The notes beneath the pieces were generated by a model. It saw only the letters and a list, made by a program, of their open reading frames with translations, was not told the DNA's origin and ran no database searches. Below are positions 49,093-56,513 of a stretch of DNA of 59,581 bases, in pieces (position 1 is the first letter of the stretch; every line of letters starts with the position of its first letter). Made by a program: the position numbers and the translations under genes. The DNA lies in the IMG/VR virus record IMGVR_UViG_3300031578_000032, positions 1 through 59,581 of that record; one strand, written 5' to 3'. Source of the stretch: a virus.

Positions 49093-49488
49093 CTATTTTA
49101 TAGTAAAATTTAAAGCAATAGTATAAGTGGTGTTAACCGGTTTAATATTAATATTAATATACTTATTTATACAACTTGATTTAACTTCATAATCAATAAT
49201 TACTTTATTTACCTGTAAAGATTCTAAATGTTCTTTCATTTTTTTATTAAAAATATATATATTATTAAAATCTTCACTACAAGCTATCTGTTTAATAGAT
49301 GAAATAAATTCTCTGACGTCTATACGTTCTAAAATTGACCTTTTTTTACTTTTTATTACAGCATTAGAAATCCAGTCAATCTTTCCAATACCATCACATT
49401 TTCCACATATATAAATATCATTTGTATCGTGGGTAGTTCCTTTACAAACAGGACATATCATTTCACCTTCTTCTAATTTAAGATTCAT
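49093..49488 (-). CDS. CxxC...GKxDW zinc protein, paralogue 3
   Basis: The 131-residue product begins LKLEEGEMICPVCKGTTHD and has YICGKCDGIGKIDWISNAV, then a helical and beta C-terminus. It has the same N-terminal module and GEMICPVCKG spacing as the adjacent 49502 gene, 13 bases away. GAGGAATAGTG precedes the ATG. Function unknown. Confidence 0.72.
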   Translation of the reverse strand: MNLKLEEGEMICPVCKGTTHDTNDIYICGKCDGIGKIDWISNAVIKSKKRSILERIDVREFISSIKQIACSEDFNNIYIFNKKMKEHLESLQVNKVIIDYEVKSSCINKYININIKPVNTTYTIALNFTIK

Positions 49489-49501
49489 TTTTCACTATTC
49501 C

Positions 49502-49738
49502 TCATCTAAAATCATGGGTTGTATTGAAAGTATTTCTTTTGCCATTAACTTTGGATATACTGTTTTTCATAACAAATACAGACCTTGGAGGAGCTTTTCC
49601 AACACATGCCTCAATCCAATCAAGTTTTCCAGCACCCCAACATTTCATACAAACAGTAACGGACTCACCAAAACTTTTAGATTTTCCATGACAATTATCA
49701 CAAATTATTTCACCTTCTTCTAATTTAATATCTTTCAT
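49502..49738 (-). CDS. CxxC...GKxDW zinc protein, paralogue 4
   Basis: The ATG at 49738 (AAGGAATTTTGAGA upstream) is preferred to a TTG six bases earlier. The 78-residue product starts MKDIKLEEGEIICDNCHGKS and has CMKCWGAGKLDWIEACVGKA. Shortest of four paralogues. Its start lies at the stop of the HslV-like gene. Confidence 0.72.
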   Translation of the reverse strand: MKDIKLEEGEIICDNCHGKSKSFGESVTVCMKCWGAGKLDWIEACVGKAPPRSVFVMKNSISKVNGKRNTFNTTHDFR

Positions 49739-49740
49739 TC

Positions 49741-50262
49741 TCAAAATTCCTTAATTACATATGGAGGTCCAGTTGCCATATCATATGTAGTTGATGCCTT
49801 TAAAGCTGCCATTATTCGTCTTTTAGAATTACTCCATGTTCTTGTTGTCCATAATGATCCAAGTGCATAAGGAGCACCAGAACCAATCGCTACAAAGTCT
49901 TTAAGCTCATTCATTTGAAAATCAGTTAAAATCTCAAATAATTTTCCATTAGGTGTAGCTATTAAAAAATTTGATGATTGTATAGAAGTTTGGTCTTCTG
50001 GATTTACAGCTAAACAGCCCTTAATTTCTAACTGTTCCCTTATCTTATCAGGAAATTCAAAAATATCTTTAGGGGGATTAAAATACTCTGATCTAATTAC
50101 TTGTCCTGTTCTGATGACTCCAACATGTCCAATAAGATAAGGATGATTATAAAACATTTTTTTATTTATTATACGTCTTCTTTCTCCCTCTGCAGTAGTA
50201 GCATAACTATCAGCTCCCATCCACACTTTTCCGTTATCAATAATCCCAACAATAGTAGACAT
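49741..50262 (-). CDS. HslV-like Ntn-hydrolase peptidase
   Basis: The 173-residue protein aligns with HslV: MSTIVGIIDNGKVWMGADSY equals the MTTIV start and Asp17 region, KKMF matches the Lys33 region, and FVAIGSGAPYALGSL equals the AIGSGGPYA segment. The residue following the initiator Met is Ser rather than the Thr nucleophile of HslV, so it may be a serine-type variant. No HslU ATPase is visible in the window, so it may use host HslU. AAAAGGAGAATAAT precedes the ATG. Likely proteolysis during takeover. Confidence 0.83.
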   Translation of the reverse strand: MSTIVGIIDNGKVWMGADSYATTAEGERRRIINKKMFYNHPYLIGHVGVIRTGQVIRSEYFNPPKDIFEFPDKIREQLEIKGCLAVNPEDQTSIQSSNFLIATPNGKLFEILTDFQMNELKDFVAIGSGAPYALGSLWTTRTWSNSKRRIMAALKASTTYDMATGPPYVIKEF

Positions 50263-50263
50263 A

Positions 50264-51082
50264 TTATTCTCCTTTTAATTTCATATCGTCTTTCATTCTT
50301 AAACATTTAGCAAGATCAAATGCGTAATCATAAATATGTAACCCTTTAGATGTAGCAATCATTTCTCCATTTTCAACTCCAATTTCTGCTGCTATATATT
50401 GTTTAAGCAATTCAATCCCCGCTAAATTTGCAGGTAAGCCCCCGTAAAGGTCCCAACTCCGAAAATATGGAAAAAAGTGTAATTTTCCATCTTGAATACG
50501 AGTATCTATATGTCGTAAACAAGGGGGATCTTGAAGTAACATATCAGTAGGTTGTGATACTTGTAAAACCATTTGATTATTTCTATACCCCTTATTTTTA
50601 TAAGTCCAGATTAAAAGTTCTATTTGACTCAAGAATTTATTAATCATTGTATCTTCTTTATCGCCTTTAATTATTATTGTATCATCATTCCATGCTTCAT
50701 CATCTTGAATTAAAATATCTTTAAATTTATCTAGTTTATACATTTCCCAATCTGGTCTAAAAGGCATTTTTGTCAGTCTTTGCCCATAAGTATATGATTC
50801 ACCAGGTTTTAAATCGCCTGTCATTAAATATGGAAGATAATCATCGAGATAATCATCAGACACTGGATTTGGAATACCATAATGTGCTTCAATTTGTGGT
50901 AATAATGGAAGTACATCAGGATGTTGAATTCTTATTGTAACCCAGTCAAATTCAAGTCTTTTTTGCCCAGCATAAGATCCTCGATCAATTTTAAATACTC
51001 TACCCTCCTCAAGCATTCTAAAAAGGGTTTGAAACCAGGCATCTCCTAAATTTGTTGCTTCAATAAATTGAGTATTTAACAT
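50264..51082 (-). CDS. Thymidylate-synthase-like enzyme
   Basis: The 272-residue protein has the TS-superfamily core: VSQPTDMLLQDPPCLRHIDT with the catalytic Cys in PPCLR, then FPYFRSWDLYGGLPANLAGI and MIATSKGLHIYDYAFDLAKC. The YFRSWDL variant of TS is of the archaeal/phage type. It could make dTMP or a hydroxymethylated pyrimidine. The nearby UDG domain of the polymerase and dpdA fit a system that controls DNA base composition. GGAAGGTGAATAAAA precedes the ATG. Confidence 0.84.
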   Translation of the reverse strand: MLNTQFIEATNLGDAWFQTLFRMLEEGRVFKIDRGSYAGQKRLEFDWVTIRIQHPDVLPLLPQIEAHYGIPNPVSDDYLDDYLPYLMTGDLKPGESYTYGQRLTKMPFRPDWEMYKLDKFKDILIQDDEAWNDDTIIIKGDKEDTMINKFLSQIELLIWTYKNKGYRNNQMVLQVSQPTDMLLQDPPCLRHIDTRIQDGKLHFFPYFRSWDLYGGLPANLAGIELLKQYIAAEIGVENGEMIATSKGLHIYDYAFDLAKCLRMKDDMKLKGE

Positions 51083-51084
51083 TT

Positions 51085-51378
51085 TTATTCACCTTCCTTT
51101 TTACTCATAATTCCATACACTTCATCATACTTTAAAACTTTACATAAATGACGATCGAGAATTATATCCATACCACCATGTTTATTAAACATAATTATAT
51201 CACCTACTTCAATATCTTTTACTAATCCACCAATAGATGTTACTTTTCCTAATCCTTGTGGTTTCAACTTACCTTGTGCTACTTCGGGTACAATAATTCC
51301 ACCTTCTGTTTTGTTATCCTCTTCTAATATTTTTACTATTATTTTATCATTGACTGCAATTGCATTTAATTCATTCAT
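51085..51378 (-). CDS. Co-chaperonin (GroES-like)
   Basis: The 97-residue protein has the GroES fold: IAVNDKIIVKILEEDNKTEG with GIIVPE, a GKVTSIGG turn, VGDIIMFNKHGGMDIILD and a final LKYDEVYGIM. It caps GroEL for folding of phage proteins, the job of T4 gp31 for the major capsid protein. GGAGGAAAAGAA precedes the ATG. It overlaps bS21 by 8 bases. Confidence 0.92.
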   Translation of the reverse strand: MNELNAIAVNDKIIVKILEEDNKTEGGIIVPEVAQGKLKPQGLGKVTSIGGLVKDIEVGDIIMFNKHGGMDIILDRHLCKVLKYDEVYGIMSKKEGE

Positions 51379-51655
51379 TTCTTTTCCTCCATTTTTTAGC
51401 TATCATCTTTTTATACTGTTCTTCTCTTTCGAGTTCTTTTTGTTCTTCCTTTTCAATATTACGAATACAATTTGCCTTCTTTCTCCGTTTTTTATCACCA
51501 GGTTTTTCATAAAACATTCTTTGATAAAGTTCCCTGGATAGTCCACTCTTAGAATACTTTTTTCTAAATCTTTTTATCAAGGATTCTATATCTTCACCTT
51601 TTCGGCTGGTTACTACAAACATGGTTTTCTTTTTAATTCGATTAATATTAATCAC
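51371..51655 (-). CDS. rpsU: Ribosomal protein bS21
   Basis: The GTG at 51655 with AAAGGGGGAATT is the likely start, giving 94 residues (VININRIKKKTMFVVTSRKG). The core GEDIESLIKRFRKKYSKSGL, SRELYQRMFYEKPGDKKRRK matches the bS21 RRFKR and FYEKP patterns. Host bS21 helps start translation by the small subunit. A phage copy can replace it to favour phage messages. It is sited between GroES and QueE. Confidence 0.9.
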   Translation of the reverse strand: MININRIKKKTMFVVTSRKGEDIESLIKRFRKKYSKSGLSRELYQRMFYEKPGDKKRRKKANCIRNIEKEEQKELEREEQYKKMIAKKWRKRNE

Positions 51656-51665
51656 AATTCCCCCT

Positions 51666-52328
51666 TTATATAAACCCGTATATGACATGATCTCTTGACG
51701 AAAAATTAAAATTATATTCTTCACAAGCATCAAATACAGCTCCAGAATTTTTTATTAAGTCTGCTCTTGTTACTCCCTCAATCATTAAATATACTCGTTG
51801 GTTTACATTAAGGACAGACAAAGCTTCTAAATAATCATTAACCAAAGCTCTGTCTTCATAAACAACTTTAAAATAAACATTCGGATATTTGATTAATTGT
51901 CCAGTTGAGATTATTTCATTCTCTAAATCTCTTTGTGTAAATATTTTTGGCGAATATGAATAATTTACATTTTTGTCTGCTTTAACTTGTGAAATAAGGG
52001 ACAGAAGATTATAGCCATTAGTTTCAACATTTGCTATTGGATAATCTAATTCATTTAACAAAAGTAAACATTCCTTAAAATGTTTAGCTATTGTTGGTTC
52101 TCCACCTGTTACTAAAATTCCACATTTATGTTCATCTATAACTTTTTGAATGGCTGATAAATCATAAATACCTTCTTGTGAAATTCTCATTTTAACATTT
52201 GTATCACAAAAACTACATTTCCTATTACAATACTTAAACCTTAAAATGACCATTAAACGACCTCTATCTACTCCCTCCCCCTGAAAACTCCTAAAAAATT
52301 CAATAAGTTTTACTTGTTTTCCTTCCAT
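51666..52328 (-). CDS. queE: 7-carboxy-7-deazaguanine synthase (QueE)
   Basis: The 220-residue radical SAM protein has FRSFQGEGVDRGR, the QueE-specific start, then CNRKCSFCDT (Cys34/38/41), GGEPTIAKHF and ETNGYN. Its cluster pattern is CX3CX2C as in most radical SAM enzymes. QueE makes CDG for 7-deazaguanine compounds. With the DpdA-like protein it indicates that this phage carries modified guanine in its DNA. AAAGGAGATTATTA precedes the ATG. Confidence 0.9.
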   Translation of the reverse strand: MEGKQVKLIEFFRSFQGEGVDRGRLMVILRFKYCNRKCSFCDTNVKMRISQEGIYDLSAIQKVIDEHKCGILVTGGEPTIAKHFKECLLLLNELDYPIANVETNGYNLLSLISQVKADKNVNYSYSPKIFTQRDLENEIISTGQLIKYPNVYFKVVYEDRALVNDYLEALSVLNVNQRVYLMIEGVTRADLIKNSGAVFDACEEYNFNFSSRDHVIYGFI

Positions 52329-52345
52329 TAATAATCTCCTTTCAT

Positions 52346-53083
52346 TTATTTTTTGTTCTTAATTTCATCCACTATATCTTTATCTTCTTCATCTTTATAA
52401 ATAACTCTTTTATGATAAATACTTTCAAGTTCTTTAGTTAATATTCTTTTAATTTGTTTAATAGCACCATGTAATATTTTGTCCAACTGGTCATCATCAT
52501 CCAGTCTCTCAATAGTTGATTGAATAATTCGTTTTATAAATACTCCATTTTCTTCATCATCTTTTCTTTGTATAATCATTGCTCGAGATGTTGCTTCTAC
52601 TGAATCCACAATCATCAAAACAATTGATTCCATTGAAGTTGGTTTTCTACCCTTGTAACGAAAAAGATCTTCCGGAGATTCTTCTTCTTTTTTATGAAAT
52701 TGTCTTAAAAGAGTATCACCATGATGTTCACTAATAATCTTTATAACTTCAATTGGAAAATCGTTTTGTAAAAGAATCAAAACCCCATCAGAGACATGTC
52801 TTGTAATTAAATGATAAGATACATTTGGTTCAATATCATCATGTATATTTGTTTTTGCAGGTTGATTTTCAGAAAAATTCAACGGATAATTCATCTTTCC
52901 AATATCATGGTATAAACCACAACATCTCATGAGATCTACATCAAGTTCTAATTCAATAGCAATCGACTCACAAATGTTAGCAACATTTTGTGAATGTTTA
53001 TAAGAACCTGGCGCTATTTCTCTATACTTTTCGAGTAAAGGAAAAGTAGGATCAATATATTTTTTATATTTGTCATTGCTCAT
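52346..53083 (-). CDS. PgpH-like HD-domain (cyclic-di-AMP) phosphodiesterase
   Basis: The 245-residue protein matches the cytosolic HD domain of PgpH: SYKHSQNVANICESIA (His30), CCGLYHDIGKMNYPLNFSEN, (His59-Asp60), RHVSDG, EHHGDTLLRQFH, a FRYKGRKP segment, VDSVEATSRAM, and a late HKRVIYKD end. It lacks the seven-span membrane part and is soluble. PgpH-type enzymes degrade c-di-AMP. A phage enzyme could alter host c-di-AMP or immune cyclic nucleotides (inference). It overlaps the polymerase stop. Confidence 0.84.
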   Translation of the reverse strand: MSNDKYKKYIDPTFPLLEKYREIAPGSYKHSQNVANICESIAIELELDVDLMRCCGLYHDIGKMNYPLNFSENQPAKTNIHDDIEPNVSYHLITRHVSDGVLILLQNDFPIEVIKIISEHHGDTLLRQFHKKEEESPEDLFRYKGRKPTSMESIVLMIVDSVEATSRAMIIQRKDDEENGVFIKRIIQSTIERLDDDDQLDKILHGAIKQIKRILTKELESIYHKRVIYKDEEDKDIVDEIKNKK

Positions 53084-56000
53084 TATATTGTTATAACCTC
53101 CATGTTTTGTTTAGAATCTATTAATGGTTTTAACATTAATTCATGACGATCTTCAAAGCAGAATTTTAAATTGCCTTTTACATCTGGAAAAAAGTATGTT
53201 GGAAGTCGAGCTTCTTCATCCGGTATAGCTATAACTTCAAGTTTTCCATGTTCAGCAACAAATTTGTCATATTTCTTAACTACATCTGGTGGTGCAGTCA
53301 TTGTATCAATTCCATTTACTCTATACATATATCCTTTAGTTCCTGTATTATGAATATCATACATGATATTGTTCCATGCCTGCATAGCTTTTACACCCTG
53401 TGGAACTAATTTATAATCTTTAATTTTCTTTCCCCATGATACTGGTCTGGCGATTGATTTATCTCCTTTTTTTATTAAATTAATAAATTCTGATTTCTCT
53501 GTATTAATAAACTTTAATAGTTGTGGTAAAGATACTTTTTCAGTTTTTAGAATTAAATCAATTAGCTGTGATAAAAATTCTTTTGATTTACTTGGGTAAT
53601 CTGATCTTTTAATTTCAACTCCCATATATTCAACTTTATTAATATCTTTTCCCTCTTTATTAATAACTCTAATTGCATATCGTTTTTTAGCTAAAAATAA
53701 ACCTCGTGAAATAACCAACTCATTTTTTAAATTTAACCCATTACAATCTAAAGGAACATTATGTCTTTTTACAATACTAGTCATAATATCATTATTAAGA
53801 AAACTTTGAATACTCTCACACCAAGTTTGAATTTGACTAACTGTTTTTTCACCAGAAAAGTTTTGAAAACAACAGAAAATTGAATCAGTATCTCCTGTAA
53901 TAATATACTCATGACTTCTGTTTAACATTTCTTTTTCATACATTTCTTTTTTAGATATTTCTAATGGTTTAACATAAGCTTTTCCTGTATCAAGATATCT
54001 CATATAAGCATCACCTTCAACAATAGATGCCTTTAAAGCTTCCTGTCCACTTAATGTTACTGCTGCTGCTAATGATAAATCAAAAAATCTAAATGATTTA
54101 TTAGCAACAACTCCATATAATGTATTAGCTAAAACCTTATATACTAACTGCCTAGTATAATAAAAAAATTCTGATGTTTTATCTTTTTCTTCAATTGAAT
54201 CAAACATTTTATCTTTGTAGCCTTTTCTAGTTGACATTAGTCCACCAACTACATCACTAAAAACAGAAACTTCTTTATCATGTGCCTTAAAGAAACAACC
54301 ATTAATTGTATAAACCAAATTCTGTTCCTTAATTTTCTTTAATAGTTGAACTGATGTTATTATAACTTCTTTTTTAGCATATGTTGGATCTATTATAACT
54401 TTGATTTTTTCTGGTAAATTTTCAGGATGATATGTCAAGTCATATCCCAATAATGGATCATCAAATTTCATAACAAAGTTATTTATTCCAATGTTATAAG
54501 TCATAATAATCTTTGGATATAGAGATTCAAAGTCAAAATCTGTAATGTCATTATAAATTCCAGGAATTGGATCAAATACAAAAGCTCCAGCATATTTCTT
54601 TTTCTTAATATACATATCTGCATTTTTAGATGCCCAACCCTTATTCTTAAGATGATTAACCATTAAAGAATCAATCTGTGAAAATGATGAAATACCCTCA
54701 AAACTTGTTTTACAAACAATCCTTAGTTCATTTATTAAATTAATATGTTGAAGTTTATCTTCTAGTTCTTTAATAATTTCTGTATCTCTAATATTATAAT
54801 CAATTGATAAGTTTAACATTTTCCAATACATTTCGTTCATTGGTAATGGTAATTGAATTTTTGTTTTTCCTAATTCATGTTGTGCTATAAATCCAAGTTT
54901 GTAGTTTTCCATTTTAGTAAATGTAAATGTTCTATACATAAACTCTTGATCTATAGCAATACACCCAGCTAGTTTACAAAAATATTTTGGACCATCAACA
55001 TAGAATTCATTAAACAGACTCAGGCTTCTTTGAACAATTTTTAATTTTGGTAAACGATTAAATATATAACTAAGATCAAAATTAATAGAATTCCACCCTG
55101 CGATATAATCAGGATCTTCATCTTTAAAATCTTTAATAAATTCTTTCATCATTGTATATTCGCTTTTAAAGATTTTTAACTCAAACCCTTTCTTTTCAGT
55201 AATCAGTTCTGTTTTATTATCTACAACATAGCTTATTTGTCTTTTATTATAAATACTTGAAATCTCATTAATTGGAAATGCAGCATCTATTGCATGTGGA
55301 AATCCCCTATATTTTCCCGTATCAATCTCAATGTCAAAAAATTTAATATTATTCTCTGTCTTTTTAGCTTCTCCTTTACTAAAATGATAATAGTCCATTG
55401 CATGTTTTATAGTAATTTTAACATCACCTTCATATGTTATATCAGGATCTAACACAGACTGATCTCTAAAAGCAACACACACTTGATCTAGTTCATCATA
55501 CGGAACAATTTTTCTTGTTTCTAAACCAGGAGGAGCTTGATAGCAAATATAATCATCATTTTCTGTATGATATATTTTCTTATTATTAGAATCTCTAAAA
55601 ATATATAAAACCTTTTTCTGTGTACTAAGATATTGAACATCAATTAATCTATAATTTTCTGTATAAAATTTTTCGGGTATTTTATATCTGTAAATACCTT
55701 TCTTATCCAGCTTTTGTACTTCACTACTTGTCTTAATGTTAATTTTTTCCCCTTCCATCATTTCTGAAATTTTTGCCATATCTTCTTCAAATTTTGGTAA
55801 CCATACTTTTTGATTTCTATTAACAAATGATGGATGAACTGTTAAAAAAATATTATAGTTTTTCCATTTAAAAATATTTCCGTGAATTTTAGTAATACCT
55901 GATTTAGCAATATCAAATGCTTTCATTGGACTTGTACCTAATAATACAACTAATTTGGGATTACAAACTTCTATTAAATTCATACAGTTAACTTTACATT

Positions 56001-56316
56001 TTTCAATTACATCATCAGTTGGATTGCCTGTAGTTCCATCTGGATTAATTGTTTGACATAAAACTACATTAGTAATTAAATATTTAAGTTTATTTAATTT
56101 GAATTGCTTAAAAAATTTACGAAAAGTTTGCCCACTACGCCCAATTAAAGGACATGGTGGGTTAGCTTCACACTCTACTTTTCCTGGATTTTCAGCTATA
56201 AAAATTACATCAACTTGACTTAGATCCTTTTCACAATTAGTTTCAAGAATACAGGAAGGGGAATCTAATAGTTCACATTCCAAACAATTTGCAAAAGATT
56301 TTTTTATTGAATTCAT
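53083..56316 (-). CDS. Uracil-DNA glycosylase domain fused to family B DNA polymerase
   Basis: The 1077-residue protein starts with a family-4-like UDG domain (about 1-200): Cys11/Cys14, IFIAENPG and PLIGRSGQTF, NVVLCQ and EKC (Fe-S cysteines), VLLGTSPM, TVHPSF. Then a PolB: exonuclease motifs FFDIEIDTG, NSINFDLSY, YNIRDTEI; motif A DFDFESLYP; motif B KVLANTLYG; motif C TGDTDSIF. The fused UDG could recognise uracil ahead of synthesis. It replicates the genome. AAAAAGGATTATAC precedes the ATG at 56316. A promoter-like motif is just upstream. Confidence 0.9.
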   Translation of the reverse strand: MNSIKKSFANCLECELLDSPSCILETNCEKDLSQVDVIFIAENPGKVECEANPPCPLIGRSGQTFRKFFKQFKLNKLKYLITNVVLCQTINPDGTTGNPTDDVIEKCKVNCMNLIEVCNPKLVVLLGTSPMKAFDIAKSGITKIHGNIFKWKNYNIFLTVHPSFVNRNQKVWLPKFEEDMAKISEMMEGEKINIKTSSEVQKLDKKGIYRYKIPEKFYTENYRLIDVQYLSTQKKVLYIFRDSNNKKIYHTENDDYICYQAPPGLETRKIVPYDELDQVCVAFRDQSVLDPDITYEGDVKITIKHAMDYYHFSKGEAKKTENNIKFFDIEIDTGKYRGFPHAIDAAFPINEISSIYNKRQISYVVDNKTELITEKKGFELKIFKSEYTMMKEFIKDFKDEDPDYIAGWNSINFDLSYIFNRLPKLKIVQRSLSLFNEFYVDGPKYFCKLAGCIAIDQEFMYRTFTFTKMENYKLGFIAQHELGKTKIQLPLPMNEMYWKMLNLSIDYNIRDTEIIKELEDKLQHINLINELRIVCKTSFEGISSFSQIDSLMVNHLKNKGWASKNADMYIKKKKYAGAFVFDPIPGIYNDITDFDFESLYPKIIMTYNIGINNFVMKFDDPLLGYDLTYHPENLPEKIKVIIDPTYAKKEVIITSVQLLKKIKEQNLVYTINGCFFKAHDKEVSVFSDVVGGLMSTRKGYKDKMFDSIEEKDKTSEFFYYTRQLVYKVLANTLYGVVANKSFRFFDLSLAAAVTLSGQEALKASIVEGDAYMRYLDTGKAYVKPLEISKKEMYEKEMLNRSHEYIITGDTDSIFCCFQNFSGEKTVSQIQTWCESIQSFLNNDIMTSIVKRHNVPLDCNGLNLKNELVISRGLFLAKKRYAIRVINKEGKDINKVEYMGVEIKRSDYPSKSKEFLSQLIDLILKTEKVSLPQLLKFINTEKSEFINLIKKGDKSIARPVSWGKKIKDYKLVPQGVKAMQAWNNIMYDIHNTGTKGYMYRVNGIDTMTAPPDVVKKYDKFVAEHGKLEVIAIPDEEARLPTYFFPDVKGNLKFCFEDRHELMLKPLIDSKQNMEVITI

Positions 56317-56330
56317 GTATAATCCTTTTT

Positions 56331-56350
56331 ATTTTTAATTATTTGTTCCC
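56331..56350 (-). promoter_or_regulatory. Promoter-like motif (GGGAACAAATAATTAAAAAT)
   Basis: A diverged copy of the minus-strand motif about 20 bases upstream of the polymerase start. It has an extra AAT. It is in the 197-base divergent gap 56317-56513, which also holds a dispersed AT element and a three-codon ORF. Confidence 0.45.
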
Positions 56351-56367
56351 ATTTTTAAAATTAATGT

Positions 56368-56412
56368 CTATATATATTAATAAATGAATAGTCATATTTA
56401 ATATTTTATAAT
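56368..56412. repeat. Dispersed intergenic element, copy 2
   Basis: CTATATATATTAATAAATGA and the following AT-rich tail match 13560-13604 closely. Here it lies between the divergent polymerase and DnaJ-type protein genes. It may be a promoter for the plus-strand gene or an AT-rich origin-type site. Confidence 0.5.
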
Positions 56413-56442
56413 ACCTTTAATTTAAAAGAAAGGAGGTCAATT

Positions 56443-56454
56443 ATGTCCAGATAA
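56443..56454 (+). other. Three-codon ORF (ATG TCC AGA TAA) with strong ribosome binding site
   Basis: AAAGGAGGTCAATT leads into ATG TCC AGA TAA, then a T-run and 60 bases to the next ribosome binding site for the gene at 56514. A strong site ahead of a tiny ORF is the arrangement of leader peptides that control downstream genes, or it may be the remains of a lost gene. Confidence 0.45.
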
Positions 56455-56513
56455 ATTTTTTTATTTTTCAATAACCTTATCTATTTTTTAACCATTTATT
56501 AAGGAGAATAATT

